This document shows, piece by piece, positions 21,820 to 33,661 of a DNA stretch of 64,000 nucleotides. The DNA is from Alnus glutinosa (Eukaryota; Streptophyta; Magnoliopsida; Fagales; Betulaceae), in NCBI RefSeq assembly GCF_958979055.1, contig NC_084891.1, positions 29,694,001 through 29,758,000 on the forward strand. The letters are read 5' to 3'. The notes beneath the pieces are model-generated. The model was not told where the DNA came from, made no database searches, and worked only from the letters and a program-made list of their open reading frames with translations. Positions within the stretch are counted from its first letter, which is position 1. Each line of letters begins with the position of its first letter. The translations under genes were made by a program, and so were the position numbers.

Positions 21820-23568
21820 TTTTTCTGGTATCGGTCTTCCTTTGCGGCAATGAGTCTACGCGCGTGCTGCTACTTCAACAAACTGTAGCTAAGTTTTGTA
21901 AATGCCCTTTCAGGTTTCTAAGTTTGTAGTCAACATCTTTCATTTTTTATTATTCAATTTATTTTTTTCTTCTTGGATAGAATAAAACCAGTTGTATTTT
22001 GTCACGGTTAGCTATATATATATATATATATATATACATATATTTTAGTAAGATTGACTCCTTCCAAAGCCATCACTGGAAGTGAGAAGAGTAAGGTTTG
22101 AAATTACATTTTTATATTATAATTATGGGATAATTACACTTAATTTTCTTGATTTATCCACGGTGTGGCGATTTACCCCTTAATGTATCAAAATTGGTAC
22201 ATGACCCCCCAAACTTGCCAACGTGTGGCAAAATCAACCTTCCGTCCAATCGACCGTTTGTTTGGACGGAAAATCGGTCACGTGCAAGTCACGTGACTTG
22301 GGGAGGGTCTCTATCTTAAACGGTCACGTGACTTGCACGTGACCGATTTTACAAATTAATTTTTATGAAATTTCTATAAATTAGTTTCTAAAAGCGAAAT
22401 GTGTCATTTAACTTAGTTTTTTTACATGGTAAGGATACATGTCACTATTAAATACTAATTTGTAAAAAAAAATAAATTTACAAATCAATTTGTTGAAAAT
22501 TTGTTTTAAAAAATAATTATCCCAATCTTGATACAGCAAGTATGACACCCTCTATTTAATAATAATTGGGTGTGGGTGTCTAATTATGAAATGTTATTAC
22601 TTTTCATACTGTCACTCTCTATTTAATAATTAATTATAGTTATAATAAACATGTGAGCTGTTTGTGTAAAGTTATTTATTCAATACCGGATTTTTTTGGT
22701 GAAAAGTTACTTACTTTGCATAACATACCTTGAAAAGTCAATTTATAGACTTTTCACAAGTATCACTCTAAAATCTAAGGAAGCTGTTTAGCAAGCGAGC
22801 TTAAAATTTTCAGCACATTTTTCACTTTTCTTAAAAAAAAAGTCAAATAAAAAATATTTTAACTTTTTTATACTTGTTACATCATATCAATATTTTTTTA
22901 TTATTATTATTCAAATAAAAAATTTCACTATAAAACAATTTTTTTTTTAATTTTTTATAAAATATTCTCAAATTTTATATTATATCAATCACTTCTTACT
23001 ATCATTCAAAAAAAATATTTCATTACACAATTACTTACCAAACATATCTTAGAATCTGTAGTTAAAGGATTTTTCCTAAATATTTCTGACTTAAATTTTC
23101 TCTCAGTTTTAGAGTTCACGAGTAAAATTGTAGCCATTTGGTAGCAAATTCTAATAGAGTGAGGACGAATATCTTCCTAAAAACTAAAAGTAGCGATTCA
23201 ATGCACCTCAAACTCAAAGCCAATTTTGCTTTTGATCGTCCTTCTTTCACGTGTACTTGTTCTTTTGGAGTATGGTGTCCTAAGAGCTGATTCTTCAACC
23301 AGCGTACAGGGAAATCAATCTAGTCAATTGACATAAAAGCCAAACATTGCACATAGCAAAAAATGCCAAAACAAAACACATCCGATGCACAACAATGGCA
23401 TAACTGTGCAAGGATTATTCCCCAAATAAAAAAGGCTCTCTTTTTCGTGTCCAGTAAAAAATGTGAGAGGTTCCAAAGTTGATTTATTCTTAAAAATAAC
23501 CAAGAAAATACAAACACCCCAAGCCTCACTTTCTTATAAGAATTCACAAAGTCACGATAATTGTTTTG
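21820..23568. other. Intergenic, repeat-rich
   Basis: A (TA)n microsatellite lies at 22,015-22,035. The G-box hairpin element is listed separately. From 22,560 to 23,050 the sequence is very AT-rich with decayed repeats. No gene is supported. Confidence 0.4.
22130..22350. repeat. Inverted repeat with 28-bp perfect arms carrying CACGTG
   Basis: Positions 22,270-22,297 and 22,323-22,350 are perfect reverse complements (28 bp each, 25-bp loop). Each arm contains two ACGTG cores (tcacgtgc and tcacgtga), so the hairpin holds four. The block begins gggataattacacttaatt, a motif common at plant MITE ends, but the right terminus is unclear. Confidence 0.6.
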
Positions 23569-24290
23569 GGGTAAAATGTTTTTCGAAAAATGTTTTCGGT
23601 ATTTGGTAGGGACGAAAATAATGATCAACGAAAATCATTTTCAGTTTGACATAAAATCTTCTTTAATTTTTTGATTTATGGTTTTCAAAACCGTAAATCG
23701 TTTTCTGGATTTAAACTATTTATTCTTGCACGCATGTTTGTGGGAATCCGCCACCGCCGGACACTAGAATTTGTTGATAACCCAACTCTACCACCGAAGA
23801 TCTTAGAATTTTAGTATCGGATTGTCGGAATCTGACTAGTACTAACGGAATCTAGCTAATACAGCTGGATTCTGACATTTTTTCGGGATTTTGGCCAGTT
23901 TGCAGATTATATTTCAGTCAAACTAGCCGGAATCTAACCAATACAGTCAAATTACGGCCTTTTTTCTAGATTCCGACCAGTTTGGCTAGAATTCGGCGAA
24001 GTATCCGGAATCTGACTAGTACGATCGGAATCCATCCAGTACAGCTAGATTCCGGCTGTTTTGTTTAACCAGAATCTGAAAATTTATGCCGGAATCCAGC
24101 AACTTTGCCGAATTATGGCAGACAAGTTTTCGGCCAGTTTGGCCAGAATCCAACGATGGCGACCTGATGTTGCTGGATTCCAGCGGCGGTTGCCAAATTC
24201 TGTTTTACGTTGTTGGTGATTTTTTCGTTCGAGCCAAACGCCGAAAAATATTTTATGACAAAAAATATTTTACGTCGAAACAAACGGAGC
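23569..24290. mobile_element. MULE-like non-autonomous element with internal repeats
   Basis: The left end (about 23,569-23,610, ggtaaaatgtttttcgaaaaatg...) matches the reverse complement of the right end (about 24,230-24,290, with aaatattttacgtcgaaacaaacgg). The interior, 23,810-24,190, is a degenerate tandem array of ccggaatct/gattccggc units spaced about 30-50 bp. It has no transposase frame. This resembles the abundant plant elements whose ends read like gtaaaacattttccgg. Confidence 0.5.
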
Positions 24291-24560
24291 ATTAGTTCAA
24301 GAATCATATCAAACATGAAACAAATAGAAGACACTGTTTTGAAAGCGGCGGGTTTTGAAGAGTGTTACCGTCCCAAAGGGTTTTGAAGGGGGTTACTGTT
24401 CCCAAAACTACAAATTTCAGAGTGGTGTGAATCTCTTCCCAAAACCACCTATTCCCTGAGTAATTGCTCGGCATTTTTAGCAAATAACCGGGAAATAACG
24501 GGGAAATATTTTTAGCAAATGTTTACTAACAAATCAAACAATAGTATAAGTGGAGAGGTA

Positions 24561-24682
24561 TCTGATCTTTCAAAACTCTCTTTCTTGAGCAAGTTGTATC
24601 TATATTCCCCAGTCAGTTAAATGGAAGTCTCATCAATGTTCTAGGAAAACTTTCCAAGCTTCAGGTTCTCGATAAGTTGTAG
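24561..24682 (+). pseudogene. LRR receptor-like protein scrap
   Basis: One frame reads SDLSKLSFLSKLYLYS and, after a frame change, QLNGSLINVLGKLSKLQVLD. Together these match the leucine-rich repeat rhythm (LxxLxxLxLxxNxLxGxLPxxLGxLxxLxxL) of receptor-like proteins. Flanks carry no further repeats. It is a short, frameshifted remnant. Confidence 0.45.
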
Positions 24683-25880
24683 ATACTGTGGTGGTTGCTT
24701 GGTTAAGTTATTTTTGGCCTCTATATAATACAAAGATTAAAACTGTATATATATACATAATGAGTAATGATAGAAATCATTGGCTTCGAGATAAATTATT
24801 ATTTGATTTTGATCTAATGATAATTTTAAAAGTCACATCAGTTTTAAGAGGATTATAACATTACTTACCATTAGCTTAGAGATAAATCGATCACTATTAA
24901 ATTTTAATCCAATAATAATTTTAAAAGTCACATAAAAATTTAAAATCAATCAATCTCATTGTTTGAAATTAGGGTGCTCTCACAATAAATTCAATCAATG
25001 CTAAATTCTGCTACTAAAAAAAAAAAAAAAAATTTACATGCTTGTACGTACACATGTAACGAAGATGACGCTCTTTCCAATATTTCATTGAATTTTTTCA
25101 CAAATTCATGAACAGTGAGATTTGCTTGACACGATTTGGCCGGCTGAATGAATTTCCAAGAAATTTCTCCCTATAAAAAAATGTGGCAAAAGGATCAGTC
25201 AATTTCTTGGAGTTGGACATAGCCAAGTTGACTCTCAAGTCTTCCGTGAAATTTCTATCCTGGCCCTTCTTTCCCTTTCAAAATATTAAATTTTTTTGAC
25301 AAAAGATGACGTTTGTTGAATTTTAGCTTTCGAAAATATATATGACGACACCCTCATGTTGAAGTAAAAAAATTCTTTGGTAGCTAGCAAGGCTTTTTTA
25401 ATTACTATTAAACAAATTTACCTGTCAATCATTGCTCTTAGATTGATTTACCTGTACGCTGGTTGAAGAATCAGCTCTATCTTATCCACGCGTAGTCCTT
25501 TTGTTAGTTCCTTCCGGCAATTAAAAGAAATAAATAACATATAAAGTAAGAAACAAAGAAATTAAAGCCAACCCCCAAGCAAAAAATTGCTCTCTTCCAA
25601 AGTAAAATATTAATAAAATAAATATTTCAATATTCTATAAATAAAACTCAAACATGTAATATATTTAATTAAAACAAAGAGTAAGTAATAATTAATTTAA
25701 AAGGCTGTATCCCATTCACCCAACACTCACTCTTATCCTTATTTGGGGGTTACATCGTATCTTCAATGCACGTTTTCAATAAAATCAATTATTTATCAGC
25801 TCTACTGGGAATTCATTCGGGGAATAATTGGTGCATAACTGGTGCACTAGTTGTTATTCTATCATTTCCCAATTCATAAT

Positions 25881-26042
25881 GCCTCTGACAATAGTTATAA
25901 ATAATGCCATTGATTTTGAACGTTTTTTGGCTTCTACACCTCAATTAATGTTTGTACAAATAATTAAAACCGGAAAACCATGACGTTTGGCTTAAACGTC
26001 ATGGTTTTCCAGTTCAATGGCATTTATAACTTTTGTCAGATG
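25881..26042. repeat. Palindromic MITE
   Basis: The core hairpin has 21-bp arms at 25,968-25,988 and 25,994-26,014 with one mismatch and a 5-base loop. Outer blocks also pair: ctgacaatagttataaa and aatgccattga on the left with the reverse complement of caatggcatttataac and ttttgtcaga on the right. It is a small foldback element. Confidence 0.6.
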
Positions 26043-26312
26043 GATTATTTAAGTCATGAGTAAGGCTCCTCTTCAACTATATTTATTACACCAATTTTAT
26101 TCTTATAAACCTTACCAAAAAAAAAATTAAAATAAAAAATAGTTACATCACACCAACTAATTTTTATACATAAATAAATACAACAATTAAATGAGCGTGA
26201 AAAGTATAATTATTTTGTAAAAAATAGTTGATTTTGAATTCCAACAATAGCACATATAAATATGGATTTAAATATAGTAATTCGAACAATAAGTATAAGA
26301 GAGCTTTAGCCT

Positions 26313-26468
26313 GAGTGTAATATTATACATCACCCTCTTATCTTTGGTCTCTTATTCGTCCAAAGCTTATGTAGCGTGGTTCCTCATAACATTTAGTACA
26401 TAGAGATAATTTTTAGTTAAAGAATCACGCCACATAAGCTTTGGGAGAATGATGAATAGAATTACTCC
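26313..26468. repeat. MITE with long inverted repeats
   Basis: The left end gagtgtaatattatacatcac and the right end gaatgatgaatagaattactc are imperfect inverted copies. Internally, ccaaagcttatgtagcgtgg (26,360-26,379) pairs with ccacataagctttgg (about 26,430-26,444). It may be related to the element at 5604, which shares the gagtaat terminus. Confidence 0.55.
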
Positions 26469-27561
26469 TCAAGCTCACATGTCCAAACAGACGAGCAAGC
26501 AACCCAAAACTTATTCCATTAAGACAATAAAACTGCTTATAAGCTCTATCCCATAAATAATTTGATTTTAATGAAAACGTGCATTAAAGATATTAAGATA
26601 TGATGTAACAACCCCCCAAAGAGAAATTGTCAATTGCTGTATTCACACATGTAGTCAAGTTAGAATTGTTTAAGATGGACATTTAAAAATTACTTGTGAA
26701 CTTAAACCAGAATTAACAAATGTCTAACGTTGTTGGTACAATGTGAATTAGATCTGGGAATCACTACAAATTGAAGCCTGCGTTGCTGTGTCCAACTCCA
26801 ATATTCAACAAGTTTGATTTATTTCGCAAAAGGACACTGCAACTTGTAATTGGAGTATGAAAATAATCTTTAACGAGCAGAATATCCGATAGAAAACCAT
26901 GAAGATAACAAGCTAACCGTTGAAACGTCAATTAGCAACACAAAAAAATCAAATTCATATTAGCAACCCTAATTCGGGTTGGTAGGTCGGATTTAGGTCA
27001 ATCCATTAAGGATCAATTTAAAGAGGACCTGCCAATGACATGATATAATTCATTTGACCTATTTAATAATCAACGAGTCACAAATAGGTCGACTCATTTG
27101 ATTTGTTTAGATTCAAAAGCAACACGTTTAACTCGTTTTGACCAAAACACGACCCGACAACATTTTATACACATAACATTTTATTGGTCTTACGTAACTT
27201 TTATACACAGCAAAATTTTCGATAAAGTTTTAGACTGTAGATAGAAGAAGGTATCAAAATGATAAATTTGTAAAGTACAGGTATTAATGTTATTACTTTT
27301 TTGAAATTCGGGTACTTCTTAATAAAGAAGTATACCGTGTGTATCAATTATAAATTTAACCCCAAAACAAATACAGTTGAATTTGAAATTTGGATGAATT
27401 TTCCGGTACGAAAAGCTTCTGTAAATCCAAGCACTACAAATAAACTGACTGACTACTTTTGTGCCCGTTGCTGGAAGGTGTAAAGCTCAAAAATTTATGA
27501 TCGAAATAGTAAACAGAAAGAACAACTTTATTACAAAACATAAAAAAGAAAAACATAATCA

Positions 27562-30021
27562 TCAGTACACAGCCAACTTGGCTCTGGCATGGCCTCGGTT
27601 GATTTGAAATTGTTCGGTAATGCCGAGATGCGCCATAAGAAGCCAGACGTGAGTGAGGAGCTCCCCGCCTTTGGCAAGCTGCTGAGCATGATAATATCCT
27701 CTGCAGTGACTAGCAGCGTAACCCAGGATCTCAATCCACACGTTACAAACAAACTCCCACTTCTTCTCTTTCTCCACCATTTTCTTCTGCAATTGATTTG
27801 CAAGCATACACCCATCGAATAGCACGGATTTGCTCCTGTCCCCTTTCACCTTTGTTGGTTCAACTTCAGTACTCACTTGGAGCAACATGTTTTGAAGGAC
27901 TTCCTTCTCTTTCGATGATAAGCCTTTTTCCTTGCAAAATTCCTGGGCCTCCTTACAAGTGTCTCGAAACCTCATCCTCCCAATACCAATTGGCAACAAG
28001 AAAGGACACATGACTAAAAGATACAACATGTAGTCCGAAAGGTTCTTGCTCCCTTGACATGTCGGATTTTGGGCAGCAATGTTTTTACCACCATCTGAGT
28101 GATAGCAGAGATCAGTAGCAATGTGCCAGATAAGAATGCTTTGGTCGAATTCTACCTCAGTGCTCCAATCGAATGAGGAGGAACATTCATACTTTTCTTC
28201 TTTAAAAACAAGACCGCCTCTGGCACTACATAAAGACGCGATATATTTGCCATACTCTGTTTTTTCTTTCTTGACCTTTGATTTCTTCTGGAAGTGCTCG
28301 AAGATCAACCTTTTCAAATCGTCCGAGATTTTGCAATGGCTTTTATACCAGCGATTCTCAAATGTGTCATAAATAGGTGAACGTTTCACAATCTTTTGAA
28401 AAAGGTCGGGTTTATCATCTAGAAGAGGGACGGGCTTATCCTTAAGGGAAAAGCTTAGCAAATTGTATTGAGCCAAGGAATTTGACCACCTCTGTTCCTT
28501 AGACGGTAGAAAAGAAGAGACCAGTCTACAAATAATGCGAAAACAAAAGCTTACTAGAGAAGTAATCGGTCGAAAATAAGAGATCAATCGAGAAACGGTA
28601 GGTTGGAAGCAAGAGATTATTCTAGAAAACAATGGCTTAAAACAAGAAATGATAGGTTGAAAGCAAGAGATTATTCTAGAAAACAATGGCTTAAAACAAG
28701 AAATGATAGGTTGAAAGCAAGAGGTTATTCTAGAGACCATGGGTTGAAAACAACGAAGATTTCCAGGAAACTTGAGTTTATGCTTACTCAACCATAGCTT
28801 TGTCCTGTCGGAGAATAGTAGCAAAATGACAGCATAGACTTCTAGAAGAATAGCTCCAACCAGCAATATGTAAGTAATGATGAGATCAATCTGCCGGTGA
28901 TTGTGCTTCTCAACAATCAGGAAGAACACAAAAACTACAATGGTGAAAGAGGAAGTGATGAAGCGGCAAATACATCCCCATATAGTGTATATTATAGGTG
29001 CCTTGGTATAGAAAGTATCATACCCGAATCCAAGTTCGATTTCAACTAGCGTAAAAGCATTTTTCCAAGTGGAATTCTGGAAGTAAGACTGGCTCCTATC
29101 TCGGTCCTGGAAGCTAAGAATAAGATCTACAAAGAGCCGCTTGAAATTCTGGAAGAAGCTGTCCGCAGCAGGCAACAATTTCCTTGCATTGGCGGCACTG
29201 TTGCTCTCGCCACTGCCAGCAATGGGCTGCTCAGCAACGGGCTGCTCAGCAACCTCAATTACCTCAATAGCCAACACAGTAAACCCCTCTACCTTTTTCA
29301 AAGCGAATTCCTCCATGAACTTTGCATAATTAGGGCCAGCGTCGGGAGGATTGAGCAAGGAATCAAGAAACTGCTCACGATTTGCAGACCTCAAGGCCAA
29401 TGACCTTTCTCCATACTTCACTAACCCAGCAAAAAGCATGGGAATGGTGAGGAAGGAGAGCGGAGTTCCACTCCAGGCCGTGATAGTGACATACAATGCC
29501 ACGCCCGTCTGGACACCTAGTCCAAGCAAGTGCCTTATCCACAACTCATTGTCTGCTATAGCATAAGCAGTAATTGTGTCTGGGCCGCCGAGGTGTAACA
29601 GCAGAAATGGTGCCCAAAATGCCATGAGCTCATCATCGTTGGTATTGGTTGCTAACGATGCAGCACAGGTGCAGGAATTTCCTAGTTTATTTGAGAGGAC
29701 ACCAAGCGCAAGAGTCGCCACCGAGTCTGCCATTAGGTAGGCTGACCAAATACACAATCTGAGCAAAGCTCTTGGATTGTACTTTCTGCGGTTGCCCATC
29801 ATAATCAGTAATATTTGCAAGCAGAGGCTGATGAGCACCAGTATTCGTAGCTCCCAATCGTCCCATAGTTTCCGCACCCCTTCCGGGAACACCTGGCTGA
29901 GCCTCCTCTTCTCCACGTAAAGCCAACCGCTCAAAACTGAAAGCAAGAAGATCACAATTACAACACTTCGGCAAGAAGACTGTATAACATTAGTTGCAGG
30001 TTACTTACCTGTAAGTAGCAT
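27562..30021 (-). CDS. DUF4220/DUF594 multi-pass membrane protein
   Basis: Two exons: 30,021-30,009 (13 bp, ATGCTACTTACAG, perfect donor gtaagt) and 29,936-27,562, separated by a 72-bp intron with acceptor tgctttcag. They give 795 residues. Without the mini-exon the long frame has no ATG upstream of the DUF4220 core, which supports this start. The N-terminal half has about six hydrophobic helices and the DUF4220 signatures FLLLHLGGPDTITAYAIADN and ELWIRHLL. The C-terminal part carries the DUF594-type segment (CMLANQL, then AASHCRGYYHAQQLAKGGEL). The function of this plant-only family is unknown. Between the last helix and DUF594 lies an 18-residue repeat rich in CFxPxxS (DNA 28,606-28,740). 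The gene diverges from the double NB-ARC NLR at 33,662, and a relic of the same pair exists at 14.7-18.9 kb. Confidence 0.88.
28606..28740 (-). repeat. In-frame 54-bp tandem repeat in the DUF4220 gene
   Basis: A 54-bp unit is present in two near-identical copies plus diverged partial copies on both sides. It encodes 18 residues (RIISCFQPIISCFKPLFS). The unit itself is two halves of a 9-residue motif with the pattern CFxPxxSxx. Frame is kept, so the array adds to the protein. Confidence 0.8.
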
Positions 30022-30798
30022 CCTCAGTTCAGCTTCTTTGATCTCTAAATTGCATTGCCCGGTAATAAAACTCTCGCATGGAGTAAGAAATAGACCCAAG
30101 AGCGTGAACTTTGAAACGGGAATTGCTTTGTCGTTGACCGAAAAGGGAAATAAGAAAAAGAAAAAGACTTGCTAGTTTCTGCTTAGAAATTTAATTTGGC
30201 CTTAATAACCATCTAAAAATCCGATACGGTACTCGCAGATGTGTTAAATTGCCTTTATTGTCGGTCAATTGTAGTTATATAATTATAAATGTCAATGCGT
30301 GTTAAATTTATGTTTGCTTCAAGAAAGCTTTACTAGTTGTCCCATCTGGCCATCTACTTTGAATAAAACCATCTGCATTAGTCAGTATTCTCATTTCTTA
30401 TTTATTGTTTTTTATTTTATTGTCTTTTAATATTCTATTTTCCTAGAGGGTTGCTATGATACGATTTATAACGAGGACCGCTAGCTACAAATACAATATC
30501 ACTCCAAAAAAAAAATAATTAGTTTTAAGTTACAATTGGATTAAGTTTCCGAAATGTCACATGTTTCAACTTGGGATTTGATTACTGCAACTAACTGAGA
30601 TTATTATATAATAGCTATAATAAACCCATCTGCCATGTCGTAAAGAAAGACTAAGAAACCGAACAACTAGGGAAGCATCAATCTCAAGCAGTACTACAGT
30701 GATACATATCAGAGGGAATGCATGGGGAGAAAAAGAAAGCATATGTTTTTTTACCCAGTCACTGCGATTATTATATAGAAGTTATAATAAACCCACCT
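30022..30798. promoter_or_regulatory. Divergent promoter region of the DUF4220-NLR pair (left copy)
   Basis: The part from 30,180 to 30,730 matches the relic intergenic space at 18,330-18,710 (inverted) and partly the stretch 33,120-33,530, so an ancestral shared promoter was duplicated. A 33-bp direct repeat with core gattattatata...ataataaaccca lies at about 30,599-30,631 and 30,768-30,800. The second copy abuts the LINE. Confidence 0.5.
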
Positions 30799-32707
30799 AT
30801 TTTGGTGGGTAAAAACCGGTATTATGCTTTTAAAGAAATTAAAGAGAGGGTTATTCGGAAGCTAAATAATTAGAAGACCGAATTATTAACTTTGGCGGGT
30901 AAAAAAATTCTTTTAAAAGCTGTTGTGCAGGCCATTCCTACTTATTTTACAAGTGTTTTCTTTCTTCCTATCGGTCTTTGTAAAGAATTAAATAGGCTAA
31001 TGCAAGCCTTTTGGTGGGGGTATTTAAATAATGATTCTAAAATTCATTGGATGAGTTGGTCAAAAATGGGAAGATTGAAAACTGCTGAGGGGCTTCGTTT
31101 TAGAGACTTGATTATGTTTAATAAAGCTCTCTTAGCAAAGCAGTGTTGTAGATTAATTCAGAATCCATACTCTTTGATTTCTCATATTATTAAAGCCAAA
31201 TATTATCCTAATTCTTCTTTTTTGAAATCAGATTTAGGCAAAAGACCCTCTTTTATTTGGAGGAGTTTCATGGTAGTAAAAGAGCTTATTTCTCATGGAA
31301 TCATATGGAGAATTGGAGATAGGCCTTCAATTAAAATCTGGGGAGATAAATGGCTGCCTAATATTGGTTCCTTGAGTTTTTCTCCTGAGTCTAGTCTTCA
31401 TTGTGATGCTAAAGTGTCGGATCTTATTGATGTCTCTATTTTGAGATGGAATTGCTCTCTTATTGATAGTTCTTTTTCTGCCTATGAGGCAAAGATAATT
31501 AAAAGCATCCCTTTATGCCCTTCCTTGCTTCCGAATAAAGTTATTTGGAATGGTACATCTAATGGAATGTTTTTTGTTAGAAGTGCCTATCATTTGGGGT
31601 TGGATTTGATGAGAAGTAAAAAAAGGGGGAATGTTCCACCAGTTCTAGTAGAGAGGAGTTCTGGAAAAAACTTTGGGCTATTAAGGCTCCTAATTCTTCA
31701 AAAATATTTCTTTGAAGAGCTTGTCAAAACTTACTTCCAACTAAGCAGAATTTATTGAGGAAAGGAGTGATGGAGGATGATCTATGTCCTTGTTGCAAAA
31801 TTCAGGAGGAGTCTATCATCCATGCTTTATGGAATTGCCCTAGTACTCAAGATGTTTGGGATTGTGGCCCTATTATGTTTCAGAAATGTCATTCAATGTT
31901 TACAGGTATAGTGGAGCTTGTTTCATTTTTGTTTTAATAGATTGAATGATGAATTTTTGAGTTTAATGGTGACTGTTTTTCGTAGCATTTGGCTGAGAAG
32001 GAACAAAACGGTTTTTAAGGAGCAATTTTCTTCTCCTTTGATGGTGTTCACAGAAGCTTCTAAGTATATTGAGGATTTTCAAATGTTTAACATGAAGGAA
32101 CAATTAGTAAGAACTCTTGTTGTTGATAATTTAAACATAAGTAAATTTTGGAAAATTCCTGATGTAGGGTTTGTGAAGGTTAATTGGGATGTCTCTTTAA
32201 ATTTGAGAGATGGTATTGTTGGTTTGAGGTGTGTTATAAGGAATGATGAAGGCTTGGTTGTGGGTGCTAAATGTTGTGCATGTAAGGTACAAGCGGGTCT
32301 TTTGTTGGCAGAAGCAATGGTTGCCCTTCTTGCTATAGATTTTTGTATGGAAATGGGATTCTCTAAAATTGTAAGTAAATGTGATTCTTTGCAAGTGATT
32401 AAAGGAATTTGTGATCCAGGTTCTCTTTCTTTTTTTTTCGAATTGGGCATTATGTGGAGACAATTAGACAGAAAGCTTCTGAGTTTTCTTCTTGGTCTTG
32501 GATTCATTGTTGTAGAGAAGCTAATGATGTTGCCCATGTTTTAGCTAAAGAGGCTTCCTCAAAATGTTTATCTAATTGTTAGGTTGAGGAAATGCCTAGT
32601 TTTGTTTTTGTTGAATCTCATAGAGATTTTTTGGTCTCTAGACTGTTATTTAGCCATCTTTTATTAATAAGAAGTGATTCAGTGTTCAAAAAAAAAAAAA
32701 AAAAAAA
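30799..32707 (+). mobile_element. 5'-truncated L1-type LINE with poly(A) tail
   Basis: The plus strand carries the C-terminal part of a LINE ORF2. It begins within the post-RT region (PILVGKNRYYAFKEIKERV), continues through LAGKKILLKAVVQAIPTYF and a zf-RVT zinc finger (CPCCKIQEESIIHALWNCP, near 31,780-31,840), and ends with an RNase H-like domain (VKVNWDVSLN, AEAMVALLAIDFCMEMGF, KCDSLQVI). Frameshifts near 31,660, 31,740 and 31,930 and a TAG at about 30,871 break it. A 20-base A tail ends at 32,707. No clear target duplication was found. The insertion lies between two copies of the NLR promoter segment. Confidence 0.85.
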
Positions 32708-33661
32708 GACCTACTTCAAAAAAAATAATAAAAATAATAAATAAAGACCAAGGAAATCTCATTTTCTATGTTAAGATTTTATTTCAGAGCATCTAATAAT
32801 GTTACGTTATGAATATTATCAAAATTTTAAAAGACGCGATATTATGTAAATTATTAAACTCAAAAAAATAAAATTTTTAACCATAAAATGTCTCCGTCGG
32901 CAAGAAGACAGTGCTCGTGACAAGAAAAAGAAGTTCCACAAATATCAAAGGTTATAACTGAAATTTCGTTTTATAAGTTGGGTTGTTTCTTGGAAATAGA
33001 ATTTAGGCATATACTAACATCTTGCAGGAGTGTGAAAATTGAGAAACGTCAATTGTCCGATATGCTTGGAGATTCAACGTAAAGAAAATTAAGGGACAAA
33101 ATAGACAAAAACTGTTGCCACTTGCTTACCTTAAATTTAATTGACCCATTCATGTGGCCTTAATTGATGACATACGAGAGATCCTGTATGGTACTAGTAG
33201 ATATGTACATAATTAAACTATTCTAAACACATTTTTCAAAGCACAAATTGAAATATTCTTTGTAGTTGAGTCAATTTTGATCGTATTAGTTTGTTTCTAT
33301 AGCTATGAATCTGAATGCGTGTTGTGAGTTAAGAAAGAGTTGCGGGTTAGGTATATATTAAGAATGGGCACCAGCATGGGCATTCGGTACAACTACAGGA
33401 CATCAATCTCAAGCTGAATTATCAGAACATCAGAGGGGAGGGGGATACATAGGAAAAAAATTTAAAAATAAAAAAAATAAAAAAAAAAATTGTACCTTTG
33501 CGAGCTCGAATTGGTCAAGGCATTGGTTGCTCTAGCCCCGATTAAAGAGCCAGGCTCTACTCATCAACAACTGGTGGTCAAACAAACGAAGCACCATTTC
33601 CTGGTTTGGTTGGGGTAAGGAGAAAGAGGAGAAGAAAAGCAGAGGCAGGATACAACAATCA
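32708..33661 (+). promoter_or_regulatory. Upstream region of the double NB-ARC NLR
   Basis: The first 400 bp is AT-rich. From about 33,120 to 33,530 the sequence resembles the relic promoter at 18,330-18,710. The last 120 bp matches 18,180-18,300 (caacaactggtggt, caaacgaagcaccatt). The A-rich run at 33,455-33,490 interrupts the match. It contains the leader of the NLR. Confidence 0.5.

Larger units (their letters stand above)
24683..27561. other. Intergenic, MITE-rich, no gene recognised
   Basis: Positions 24,770-24,970 hold two decayed direct copies of a unit with gataattttaaaagtcacat. Two palindromic elements are listed separately. The interval 26,900-27,480 is AT-rich with no recognisable protein. 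The far right is the 3' flank of the DUF4220 gene. Confidence 0.4.

Noticed and set aside
32079-32537. Minus-strand 152-codon frame
   Set aside because: Antisense to the RNase H part of the LINE, which explains the sequence better.
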